The notes under the pieces: model-generated
The model's input: only the letters and a program-made list of their open reading frames with translations
The model's database searches: none
What the model was told of the DNA's origin: nothing
In this document: piece by piece, positions 1 to 11,336 of the stretch
Numbering within the stretch: the stretch's first letter is position 1
Layout of the letters: each line of letters begins with the position of its first letter
Assembly (NCBI GenBank): GCA_954871525.1
Contig: OX940861.1
Coordinates: 7,176,842-7,240,841, forward strand
Direction of reading: 5' to 3'
DNA from: Parietaria judaica
Taxonomy: Eukaryota > Streptophyta > Magnoliopsida > Rosales > Urticaceae
DNA length: 64,000 nucleotides
Translations under genes and position numbers: made by a program

Positions 1-70
1 GGCCCAAATTTGAGGGCTCACTTCAAATTGATTATTGTGCTAACGTACTTGTAATTATGGTTTTGATTAG

Positions 71-1675
71 AGGAGAGAGTGATTAGCAACTTGGCGAGGT
101 TTGTGGTGATCGTGTGGGTGTTTCTGGTGCTGATACTGACACAGAGTTACACGGCGAGTCTGACGTCTCTGTTGACCGTAGAGCAGCTTCTGCCTACGGT
201 TTCCGACATAAACGTACTCCTCAGAAATGGTGACACGGTCGGGTATCTGGAGAACTCTTTTGTGTATGGGCTGTTGATTCAGAGAGGCTTTCCAGACTCC
301 AGAATCGTGGCGTATAAATCAGCCGACGAATGCGACCAGCTCTTGTCCAAAGGAACCGCGAAAGGCGGTATCGCTGCAGCTATCGACGAAACCCCTAACA
401 TGAAGCTGTTTGTCGCGCAGTACTGCTCGAAATACACGATGATCGGACCGATTTTTAAGACCGCCGGATTTGGTTTTGTGAGTTTCTCTTCCTTAAGTGC
501 GTTTTGTTCTTAATAAGAAATATAGAGCAATTTTCTATCTTTTTTTTTTCAGTCAAACTTTAACCTATCCCCATAACTGTGATACAATCTTGCATGTCAT
601 TTTCCGGTATCATCGGGGTGAAACCGGGACTGAAAACCCATATTAAAGATACTTTAAACTTTTTTTTTTTTTTGCAAATTAGATATCAAGTTTAATGTCG
701 TTCCTTTTTTTTTTTAAATCAATTTTTGGGTAATCGGTATTTGATGTTGGGACTTGGGGTGGGACCCGGAAAAACCCATATTTTTACCCGTTTTGAAAAT
801 AACCGGTATGTTTTTAATTAGGTATTTACGGTTATCTTATTGTATTAAAAAATAAATGTCATAAAACTAAAACCAATAGATATTCGGATTCCCATTTCCG
901 TGTTGTTCAAACCTGTCTAGGTCAAAACTTTCGATCGGGATCCGGTAAATATTGGTTTTGGTTCCCAATTATTATCTTGAAATGGCGATTTTCAAACCGC
1001 CGGAGAACTGGTATTCAAACAAAATACCGATATAAGTTATTCGATCTTTAGACATTTTAGATCAAAACGTGTTCATGCAATGTGTCTAAATAATTTTGTT
1101 CCCCGTTCTCTTCCACACCATACTTGGACCAGGTCTTCCCGAAAGGCTCTCCTCTCGTTGCAGACATGTCTAGGGCAGTTCTGAACGTCACCGAAGGCGA
1201 CGAGATGAAGAAAATCTACGACAAGTGGTTCAGTATAAACCAACAATGCCCGAACTCTCAGCCCACGGTCTCCACAAACAGCCTCAGCCTTAGCAGCTTC
1301 TGGGGCTTATTCCTCATTGCCGGAGCGGCATCGCTGCTCTCTCTCTTGGTCTTCGCCGCTACATTCCTCCACAAGCACAAGCAGATCTTGCTCGATTCGA
1401 GAGACTCGGTGTGGCAAAGAGTTCAGGCCATTTCCAAGAGGTTTGACCAGAAAGACCTAACATCTCACACATTTAGAAAGAATGGTATCAACGGGGACTC
1501 GCAACCGAGCCCGTCATGCTATTCGACCGATACTACGGCGCCGAATTCGCCGGCTTCACCGGAGTCATGGTCGCCAAATACTGAGACTACGGACACGAGT
1601 AGTAATAATGGGACACCACTAGCGACTAACACCTTAGCAATTGATGTACAGAATATATGTTGTATTAATCTTTAA
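71..1675 (+). CDS. GLR2: Glutamate receptor-like channel, copy 1 (3' part only)
   Basis: This is the C-terminal part of a plant ionotropic glutamate receptor-like subunit, a plasma-membrane cation channel gated by amino acids. Two exons are visible: 71-477 and 1133-1675 (stop 1673-1675). The first opens with a two-base partial codon after an AG acceptor, exactly as in the two downstream paralogues. It encodes the third membrane helix with the gate motif [11 protein letters not shown], then the second half (S2) of the ligand-binding domain. The second exon resumes at VFPKGSPL, passes the last helix (FWGLFLIAGAASLL) and ends in a Ser/Thr-rich cytosolic tail. The 655-bp intron between them is AT-rich and includes CCGG-containing stretches (about 600-1010) that may be a decayed MITE. 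Earlier exons lie upstream of the window. What is visible has no frameshift or stop. Clade II (GLR2.7/2.8-like) is my inference from similarity of the paralogues to that group. Confidence 0.88.
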
Positions 1676-1935
1676 CATAACTTACTTTATAAATTGAAAA
1701 TAGTTGAATAAATTACCTGGTCAGTAGATTAAATTTTGTGTACAGAGATAGGACTTAGTCAATCAATATTATATGTGTATACATTATAAATATGTATGTA
1801 TCGATGTATGCAGTATTAATAGATAAAATTCCCTACAAAAGGGGAACATTTATACGTTATTCTATATTTGCATGAGTTGACGAGGACTGAAATCCGAAAT
1901 CATTAAAGACTTGATCAGTATTATTTTAAATTTAA

Positions 1936-2556
1936 GGGTTAATTGCGGCAATAATGCACAACCTTTGGTCAACAGGGGTTTTTGGTCCCCAACCTTTCAA
2001 AGTGTGGGCAAAAATACACAACGTTTGTTGACCGTGAAATATGTTGGTCCTTCCGTTAGGGGGTGTTAACTTATGCTGATGTGGCACCGTTAAATGCCAC
2101 ATGGACTGCCAACTTGTAATATTACATCAGATTTTAAATTAAGACTTTAAATTAAATAAATAATTTGTATTCTCCCCTAAAAATCTAGCAGACTCTTCGT
2201 CGAACGTGACTAAAATTTTGAAAAACGACCGATTATTAAACACGATTAAAATTTGCAAGATTACATATCGACGGTTTATTAGAAACGACGAAGAGTCGTT
2301 AAATTTTCAGGGGAAATGAAAATTATTTATTTAATTTATTTTTTAAATCATAATTAAAATCTGATGTAATATATTACACCTTGGCAGTCTATTTGGCATT
2401 TAACGGTGCCACATCAGCATAAGTTAACACCCCTAACGGAAGGACCAACATATTTTACGGTCAACAAATGTTGTGTATTTTTGCCCACACTTTCAAAGGT
2501 TGGGGACCAAAAACCCTTGTTGACCAAAGGTTGTGCATTATTGCCGCAATTAACCC
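1936..2556. mobile_element. MULE-type MITE with long terminal inverted repeats
   Basis: A 621-bp element starts GGGTTAATTGCGGCAATAAT and ends with its reverse complement. The inverted arms run well over 130 bp each, so most of the element folds into one hairpin. It is bounded by an exact 9-bp target duplication, TAAATTTAA, at 1927-1935 and 2557-2565. A 9-bp TSD is the hallmark of Mutator-like elements. It carries no coding capacity. The short ORFs inside it are shadows of the arms. Related termini occur at 39.0-39.6 kb. Confidence 0.85.
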
Positions 2557-2699
2557 TAAATTTAATTATTTCATATATATATATATATGTATGATATATT
2601 TTAATAAATTTGACTTCTTCTAGTAGTGGGAGCTTGCGCGTTAAACGCCAGTCAGTACTCATTACGTAGTACCCAGGGAAGGGAATAAAATATTATTCA

Positions 2700-2745
<46 letters not shown>

Positions 2746-3253
2746 CATAGTATTATTTACTAGGCAGTCATATAAGTTATAAGTTATAACTACCATCCAC
2801 ATTAATGATACACCGATCATTATTTTAGTACTTATTATTATTAATATATGTGGATTCGGATAAGGACATAAATAGACAAAAGGTTTTGTATAAAAATAAA
2901 CGAAGCTGAGATTTTATAAACAAATACAACTGAAATTTCACATTATCAATGGAGATATAAGTCATTAGTCAACGTTGTAGGTAATTTGTCGTATCTGGCC
3001 AACAAGACAGATTGAGAGATTCAGATCATCAACTTGTTCCAAGAGACATTTCTGCAATGACACGTTAGGTTTTAATGTCTTCACACCTTTATAATGTGAA
3101 TACTATATTAGTTCTTCCTGCAAAAAATAGATATAATCGTAATAATAAAAATCTTTATCGGAGCACCATATCCTATTTATATACATAATTTATTCATTAT
3201 CATCTTCATATGTTACTACTTACTCATTTGTATATATGTATTGCATGACACAT
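2557..3253. other. Upstream intergenic DNA of GLR copy 2
   Basis: This AT-rich spacer holds a TA microsatellite (about 2707-2745) and no ORF or element I can support. It leads into the promoter of GLR copy 2. Confidence 0.5.
2707..2745. repeat. (TA)n microsatellite
   Basis: An uninterrupted run of about 19 TA units lies in the spacer between GLR copies 1 and 2. Confidence 0.9.
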
Positions 3254-3275
3254 GATTTGGTCAAGGTAAACGAAA
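3254..3275 (+). promoter_or_regulatory. Promoter block conserved between GLR copies 2 and 3
   Basis: A 22-bp block (core TTGGTCAAGGTAAACGAAA) matches 17492-17513 upstream of GLR copy 3 with one mismatch. It sits 229 bp before the ATG here and 233 bp before it there. On the minus strand this copy contains TTGACC, the W-box core bound by WRKY factors. Copy 3 has TTGATC at that place, which breaks the W-box. Function is inferred only from conservation and motif. Confidence 0.5.
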
Positions 3276-3360
3276 TTAAAACAATATAATATATAGTTTG
3301 ATTTAATAAGATATATTACATATGAATTTATTTAACAGTGACAGGAAGATACACCTATCT

Positions 3361-3368
3361 TATATATA
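3361..3368 (+). promoter_or_regulatory. Probable TATA box of GLR copy 2
   Basis: TATATATA lies about 115 bp upstream of the start codon. A similar TATA run sits about 107 bp upstream of the ATG of copy 3, so the element is positionally conserved. Confidence 0.45.
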
Positions 3369-3482
3369 CATACTACACGATACATGTATCTACATAGACT
3401 TCCAAACATATAGACACGCAAACAGAGCTCGCAACTCCGAAGGCTACCATATAATTCCAATTAGATTAAACCCGGAAATATT

Positions 3483-6400
3483 ATGGCGGCGAGTTCTTCT
3501 CGCCGTCATCATCTCGGGTCGTTGTTGATGACGATGACGATGATGATAATGGTATCACGTGGACCGAGCATGGCTCAGACACCAAGGGATATCAGCAACA
3601 CGACGACGAACAGTACGACGGCGTTAGAGATGGTGAAGGTGGGCGTGATTCTGGACATGAAGACTGAGTTTGGGAAGATGGGGTTGACCTCCATCAGAAT
3701 AGCTCTCTCCGATTTCTACGCAGCCAATCCTCTGTACACCACGAGGCTCGTCCTCCGAACCCGTGATTCCGATTCCGACGTTGTTGCCGCCGCCGCCTCA
3801 GGTAATTAAGTAGTTAACAAATAAATAAATAAATAATTATGTCATAACCGGCCTGGACAGACTGTTTTCGAAGTTCATCAACTGAATGAAAGCCTGGCTA
3901 TTTTATTAACTCAGTTGATGCGTGAAGGGTCAGGTTTGACTTTGAATATTGAATAATCAGAGTGCGTATAAATCTCAGTAAAGATTTAATTTTGAAAACG
4001 ATGTGCGTATAAGTATGTATGTAAAATACTAAAATATCCACACACGAAAAAGGTTTGAAAGTCAACTATCAATATCATCCTTGCTTCTTCTAAATTTATA
4101 AAACCAAATGTTTGATTTGAATACTTTTAACTAGGGGTGAAACCGGTACCGATAATCGGTAAATTAGCTTTTTTTGGTATTGGTATTGAAAAATCGAGAT
4201 TTTTTTTTTTGGTATTGGTATTGGTATCGGTTCTAAAATTTCTTGATTTTTTATCAAACCGAGACCGAGACCGAAACCGAGAAAAAAGAAAAGAAAACCG
4301 ATAAATAAACCGAGACATAAACCGGGAATAATCTGGGGCAAAATCCAAATATAATACAAACTACCATGTCCGAAATTCGGATTCCGAAGTATAAAAATAC
4401 ATGTCTAATACATAAAAACATCAAACATAATTAAATGACATGTAATTCACTAATTTTATAAGAGAGTGCCTTAATTTTTTAATAAAAATGACATGTAGTA
4501 CACTCCAAAACGACATGTAGTTCACAACCGATACCGATACCGATATTCGAGAAATTTGGCTATCGGTATCGGAAACCGATAACCGATAAGTATCGGTTAT
4601 CGGTTTTAAACTAAATTTATCAGTTTTTTTTTTTATAAACCGATCCGGGATCGATACCGAAACCGAGACGATACCGAGAAACGGTTACAAAATTTTCACC
4701 CCTACTTTTAACTGCATAAAAAGATTCAATTGGTCATTTTCTGTCCATTAGCCAACTATGCTACGAATATTTATTTGAGCATACTGGTCATATGAGTGAG
4801 CGTAGCACGCGCGGGCATGCTCAGTCCGTATTTTCTTTTTCTTTCCGGAACAGTTTAAGCAGTAGATGTGGGCACCTGTACTCGGTTTTTCTATCTGCAC
4901 GGACAAGATCTTCGCGGTTAATTCTTTTATAACACTTCAAATACCATGATTTTATATAACTAAAAAACCAAATCGGCGGGAAACCTTCCCATTTCAAAGA
5001 GCGGACGAGCAATGGCCGTCAAATTTTTAAAATAGACAGGACTGCTACGTGCCTGCTATAATATTAGACAAAATTTTGCCCTATAGATAAGTACTGGGCA
5101 TGGACTGCTCCGAGCAGCCTGCTAGTGCCTAGAGGCACCAAGCATTTTCATGCCCGCCAAATAGCGGTGAAAATTTTCGTACAGGCACCGGGCATTGGAC
5201 TGCTCTAAGCAGCCTGCTGGCAAGAGGTACCGGATATTGAACTGCTCCGACTCCGAGCAGCCTGCTCGTGCCCGCTAAATAACGAGAAAACTTTGTCTGT
5301 AGTCCCGGGCAGCCAACGCCCTCCTGTATGATAACTAACAGCAGTTTCTTAAACACAAAGAAAATTAGCTCTAATGATTTCTTCTTCTGCATTAACGCTC
5401 AACAGCTTTGGACTTGATCAAGAACGAGCAAGTCCAGGCGATTCTCGGCCCCGAATCGTCCATGCAAAACAACTTCGTCATCCAGCTCGGAACCAAAGCC
5501 AGAGTCCCAATCCTCACCTTCTCCGCCAAAAGCCCGTCTCTGTCCTCGCTGCGCAGCCCCTACTTCTTCCGCATCGCCGCCAATGACTCCGCGCAAGTCG
5601 GGGCCATCGCCGCCGTCGTCAAAGCCTTCGGGTGGCGCCAAGTGGTCCCAATCTACGTCGACAATGAGTACGGCGACGGTGTCATCCCCTTCCTCACCGA
5701 CGCGCTCCAGGCCGTCGACGCGCGCGTCCCCTACCGCAGCGTCATCCCCGCAATGGCCTCCGATGAGTTCATCTCCGCAGAGCTCTACAAGCTCATGACC
5801 ATGTCCACGCGCGTCTTCGTGGTCCACATGTTGCCGGATCTCGGAGACAGAATCTTCGCCATTGCTGACGAGATCGGCATGATGAGCGAGGGTTACGTCT
5901 GGATTGTGACCGATGGGATTGCCAATTTCTTCGTCTCTGCTAATTCCTCGGCTATGAAGTCGATGCAAGGGGTTTTGGGCGTGAAGACCTACGTTCCGAG
6001 CTCGGAGAAGCTCGATAACTTCGTCGTCCGGTGGAGGAGAGAGTTTCGCCGCGAGTATCCGACGATTCTCGACGCTCAGATGGTGGTGTTCGGTCTCTGG
6101 GCTTACGACGCCGCCTTCGCGCTGGCTATGGCGGTCGAGGAAGCGAGCAAGGTATCGAAGTTAGGGTTTGAGAAGACGAACAGTACTCGGAATTCATCCG
6201 ATTTGAAATCGTTCTCGATCTCTCGGAGCGGTCCCGAACTCGTCGATGCTCTGTCGAGGACGAGCTTTCGGGGACTGACCGGCGACGTTGGACTCGTCAA
6301 CGGCGAGTTAGAGATTTCGAGTTTTGAGATTGTCAACGTCAATGGAAGCGGGGAGAGGAGTGTGGGTTTTTGGACCCGTGAGAGCGGACTGGCGAAAACC

Positions 6401-8638
6401 GTTCAATTGAAAGCGAAAAAGACGTCGTACTCGACTTCGAATACAAACTTACGAGTGATCATATGGCCCGGAGATTCGGACTCTGTTCCGAGAGGGTGGC
6501 AGATTCCCACCAACGGGAAGGTTCTGCGGATCGGAGTTCCGGTGAAGGACGGTTTCGAGGAGTTCGTGAATGTGTCGTTTCCGTTCTCAAGCGACGCCGT
6601 TTCTGGGTACAGCATAGACGTGTTCAGGACCGTTTTGGGTGCAATGCCGTACTCGGTTCCGTTTAAGTTCGTTCCTTTCGCCAATTCTCGTGGAGAAAGT
6701 GCCGGGACATACAATGATTTCGTCTACCAAGTGTTTCTTGGGGTAATTACAGCTTTAATCTTTACATTGTTCTCTTGTTGTTTATGTTTCTAACAATGGC
6801 AATCTCTGCTTATTGCTGTTTAGGAGGTTGACGCTGTAGTCGGCGACGTGACGATCAGAGCCAACCGGTCCTTGTATGTCGACTTCACGCTGCCTTACAC
6901 AGAATCCGGCGTGTCGATGATCGTTCCGATAAAGGGCGACAAGAACAAAAACGCGTGGGTGTTTCTGAAGCCTCTGACGTGGGATCTTTGGTTGACGAGC
7001 GGCTGCTTCTTCCTCTTCATCGGGTTCATCGTCTGGGTTCTCGAGCACCGCATCAACGAAGACTTCCGAGGTCCACCGCATCATCAAATCGGGACAAGTC
7101 TTTGGTACTCGTTCTCCACCATGGTTTTTGGGCACAGTGAGTCCCCTTTCAGATGCTAATTTACTTACTTCAGAACTGTAGTAAAATTTTATTAAAATTA
7201 ATAAATTCGATTAAATAATGATTTTGTATGATCCCGACTTAAATAAATTATTTTATTATTATTCGATAAATTAATCTAGTGTACATTTTATCTGTTTTCT
7301 CATGGTTATTATTGAGCATTTGCAGGGGAGAATGTAATGAGCAACTGGGCAAGGTTTGTGGTGATCATATGGTGCTTTGTGGTGCTCATTCTGACCCAGA
7401 GCTACACAGCCAGTTTGACCTCCCTCTTGACTGTTCAGCAACTCCGACCGGCCGTTACCGACGTAAACCAGCTCCTGAGGAACAGAGACTATGTTGGATT
7501 CCAAGAAGGCTCCTTTGTGGAAGGAATTTTGACAGACCTGGGCTTCCACAAATCCCAGTTCAAGATCTACGGTTCTCCTGAAGAATTGTACAAACTCTTT
7601 GATGATGGAAGCCCCAAAGGAGGCATAACCGTCGCTTTCGATGAGACGCCTTACACGAAGTTGTTTATCGCCAAGTACTGCTCTAAATTCACCATGGTTG
7701 AACCCACTTTCAAAGCTGATGGCTTCGGATTTGTAAGCTCTCTCTTATGCATTTTGTATAAGTATTTTGTTTGTTCTTACCTTAGCTTATAATATTGTGT
7801 TAGACCCGCTATCATCACCTATCGTCGTCGGAAGGGCAAAACCGTCCATTGAGTTTTCTTTATGTCTGTGATGTCTTCAAGATTTAATTACGTCGTTAAG
7901 GGCATTTCGGTCAATTCCATATTTGTACAATCTTATCTAAGCGTGATTAGGAGAGCGGTCGACCTTGCTCTCGAATAAAAAGTCGATTTGTTATCCGTTA
8001 CTAATCCATAATGTAGAGTAAAGGGAAATTCATCGCGTTAGTGAATTCCCGTTGGCCAAATTTGCATTTGATTTTACGTTATATTTCAATTCCGGTTCTT
8101 ATCATCTTGTAATAACGAATTAATATGTCATATTTAGGTCTTTCCAAAGGGTTCTCCACTTGTTCCAGACATCTCTAGGGCAATACTAGAAGTAACAGAG
8201 GGACAACAAATGAAGAACATCGAAGAAGTGTGGTTCAAGAAAGAGACAAGCTGCCCAGACCCAACTAGCCAGTTCTCCTCCAACAGCCTCAGCCTGCAAA
8301 GTTTCTGGGGACTCTTCCTCATCGCCGGCGTCGCTTCCCTCCTGGCTCTCGTCTTTACGGTCACCACGTTCCTTTACAAGGAGCGAGACCGGCTGCTTCG
8401 GGCGTCTCCGGACGCCTCTGTCTGGGTGAGAACCAAAGACGTGTTGCGAACTTTTAACCAAATAGACCTGAGCTCACATACGTTACGGAGAAGCACAATC
8501 GAGCGGAGCATTGCCGAGAAACGTGTCGTTCCCATTGCCTCACCGGCGAATATCAACGGGACGGAAGCAGATTCAGAAGAGGCATATCCGTCTCGAGAGC
8601 TTACTCCGCAGGGTCAAGTGATCTCCTCTACAAACTAG
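3483..8638 (+). CDS. GLR2: Glutamate receptor-like channel, copy 2 (complete)
   Basis: A complete five-exon GLR gene: 3483-3801, 5406-6742, 6824-7136, 7326-7732, 8138-8638. The lengths sum to 2877 bases, giving 958 residues with every junction in frame. The protein has a signal peptide (cleavage likely after Ala31), then an extracellular periplasmic-binding-like N-terminal domain (about 51-390). The ligand-binding half S1 starts near LRIGVPV at 480. The first membrane helix is about 607-625, the pore loop 642-655, and the gate helix 667-692 with [12 protein letters not shown]2 runs to about 830 and the last helix is about 848-871, followed by a roughly 85-residue cytosolic tail. It acts as a plasma-membrane cation channel subunit. 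Full-length motifs and a length normal for plant GLRs argue that it is functional. Intron 1 carries a hAT MITE. Clade II resemblance is by family knowledge, and the exact Arabidopsis counterpart is not resolvable. Confidence 0.92.
4132..4704. mobile_element. hAT-type MITE in intron 1 of GLR copy 2
   Basis: The 573-bp element begins TAGGGGTGAAACCGG and ends TTTTCACCCCTA. It is flanked by an exact 8-bp duplication, CTTTTAAC (4124-4131 and 4705-4712), which fits the hAT superfamily. The interior is made of degenerate words such as CCGATACCGA near both ends and an AT-rich middle. There is no coding capacity. Elements with the same kind of termini occur at 31358 and 54118. Confidence 0.88.
5090..5320. 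repeat. Imperfect short direct repeats in intron 1 of GLR copy 2
   Basis: Three degenerate copies of a roughly 40-90 bp unit containing GAGCAGCCTGCT (or AAGCAGCCTGCT) preceded by GGACTGCTC or a variant lie just upstream of exon 2. Each copy can form a small hairpin. No known element is recognised. Confidence 0.45.
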
Positions 8639-9887
8639 TCATTGACTTGGCAGAAAATTATCTAATTGATATTAGATTTTTTCCAAGAATTCTAGGTGTG
8701 TATATATTTGATGTAATTTAACTTATAGTAAATGTGAAAGTCCGAGCACATATATGGAAAATTAATATAAATCTCGCATGTCTCTTTGTCTCTTGAATTA
8801 TATTTCAGTGCACTTTTTACAGTGAGCTTCATTTTAGCGTAAAGTACCCCCTTTGATAAAATCACTAAATCAGAAAACCATTATCTCCGTAACTTTATTA
8901 AATGTACAACCATTATTAATAATTTTGTTATATAATATTTTTAATATGGTATATAATTTGATTGTGCGTCACGGCAATTTTTTATTTATTTTTTAATTTA
9001 TTATAATGTAGCCTTTGAATTTCCCTTATTATGCGTCGTCATATGATATCACAGAAGAATAAAACAAATTTAACAAGCGGTGCTGAGGCATTACATAATT
9101 TCATGGCGTTAGATACTCTATATAATATTTTAATATTTTATCTATCAATTCTACATATTTTATGTATATGATCATTATTTATGTCGTTGATAAATGATAA
9201 TAGCTTAAGTACTTACGTTGTCAATAATAATTTAAATACTTATGCCACAATAAATATTAATATCTTGTGAAAATTAACGGTTCGGTACTAACAGCAAAAA
9301 TAATTTTAATAATTTAATATTTTTGCCTCTAAAAATAAGAATTAAAATATAAACTATTAGGTACACGAAAATACTTTTCTCCCGTATTATCCCTAAAGAT
9401 TATCAAAGACTTGAGCTATGTTTGTTTGAACTTAATAGGCTCTTAATCTGAATAATTAAGATTTGAGTCCATTAAGTCGGTTTGTTTTTATTTTTTATTA
9501 AGTTCTTAATAGCACTTATGACCTCTTATAAGACTTGAAAAAAACACTTAATACTATTAAGATTCTCTCTCCTCTCTCATCTTTCTCCTCATTTTTCTTA
9601 TCTCCGCCTTATATTGGCTCATCTTTTCTTATTTATATATTTTTTTATTACCTTTTTTAAAGCAAAATATTAAAACTCAATATCTTTTATTCCGGAACTC
9701 GGATCGACTCATAAAAAATATCATTGGAAAGCTTGCGACGAGACCAATCCAATGATAGGTGACAAGATATGGTTTTGACGCTTTTTAAAAATATCATATA
9801 TAATAAAAATAATAAAAATTAAGATAATTTTTATTAGAAAAAAATATATATTTCATTATATAATAACGCCAATTTTTTTCTTTATAA
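8639..9887. other. 3' flank and spacer after GLR copy 2
   Basis: AT-rich DNA holding the presumed 3' untranslated region of GLR copy 2 and then plain spacer. No ORF, RNA gene or bounded element was seen. Confidence 0.5.
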
Positions 9888-9896
9888 TAACATTTA

Positions 9897-10887
9897 GGGT
9901 AAACTGCGGCTAATGTACCCAATGTTTGATTGGCTTCGGATGATGTACCCAAAATTTTATTTTCGACGGCTAATGTACCTAAACTTGATTCCTTAAGTTT
10001 TTTTTTTGTGTTTTCTGTCAATTGACCGTCAGCAAGCATTCCTCTTCCATATGTACGGTTTTCGTATTTTGACATAACTCACTCATTTTTTGTCCAAATT
10101 TTATGCACGACCTATGGTTAGAAATATGAAAGATAGATCTACAACTTTGGTGTTTTAAGTTTTGTAAAAAAAAAATTAAAAAAATACGAAATTTCAATTA
10201 CAACGTAAAACTGGACATTAGTTTAATGTGCAATATTTGTTTCGAGCAAATTTTAATATATTTAATTACTTTTTATGATAAAAACTAAAACTACAAAGTT
10301 GTAGATAAATCTTTTATCTTTCCAACGGTAGTTTATTTATAAATTTTGGACAAAAAATGAGTGAGTTATGCCAAAAATACGAAAGATTATTTCACATCAC
10401 ATCTTTCATATTTTTGGCATGACTCACTCATTCTTTATCCAAAATTTATAAATAAACTACTGTTGGAAAGATAAAATATTTATCTACAATTTTTTAGTTT
10501 TGCGTTTCATCATAAAAAGTCATTAATTATATTAAAATTTGCTCGAAACAAATATTTCACATTAAACTAGTGTCTAGTTTTATGTTGTAATTAAAATTTC
10601 GTATTTTTTTAAACTTTTTTTACAAATCTTAAAATACCAAAGTTGTAGATCTGTCTCTTATCTTTCCAACCGTAGGTTGTGCATAAAATTTGAACAAAAA
10701 GTGAGTGAGTTATGTCAAAAATACGAAAAGTGTACATATAGATGGGAATCACTCGCTGATGGTCAAGTGATGGAAAACACGAAAAAATCTAACGGAATCA
10801 AGTTTTGGTACATTAGCCGTCGAAAATTAATATTGGGTACATAATTCGCAGCCGATCAAACATTATGTATATTAGCCGCAGTTTACC
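9897..10887. mobile_element. 991-bp palindromic MULE-type MITE
   Basis: The element begins GGGTAAACTGCGGCTAATGT and ends with nearly the reverse complement. The two halves are inverted copies along almost the whole length, meeting near 10390, so a transcript would fold into one hairpin with arms close to 490 bp. The flanks are TAACATTTA (9888-9896) and TAACATTAA (10888-10896), a 9-bp duplication with one mismatch, which points to the Mutator-like group. No coding capacity was seen. Confidence 0.85.
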
Positions 10888-10896
10888 TAACATTAA

Positions 10897-11336
10897 TTAG
10901 GTTAAAATAAATATTAACACTTATTAGCTACTTGTTTATAGATATTATTTGAAATTTAAAATTAATACTATGAAATAATATAAATATATTAATTAAGTTC
11001 AAAATTAAATTAAAGTATCGAAATAGTTCTATGTAACTATTAAATAATATCTATATTAAGTTCAAAATTTTATTATATATATATATATATTTTATATATA
11101 GTAAAATATATAATAATTATAGGATTTTAATATTATTGCCATGCCAAGTAATTATAGGATTTTAATTACGCCAAGTGGGGGAGTGCGCATTACGTGCCCA
11201 TCAGTCAACAAACACACAAGCAATGCCTTACGTTTACATTTTTTAACACAAACACACTCACATACATACATATTTTATGCAAACTTAACTAATTTGAATA
11301 TGTTTAAGGCCATAAATAGACATTTCAATTATGCTT
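10897..11336. other. AT-rich spacer
   Basis: Plain AT-rich sequence between the palindromic MITE and the LINE. Nothing else is recognised. Confidence 0.5.
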
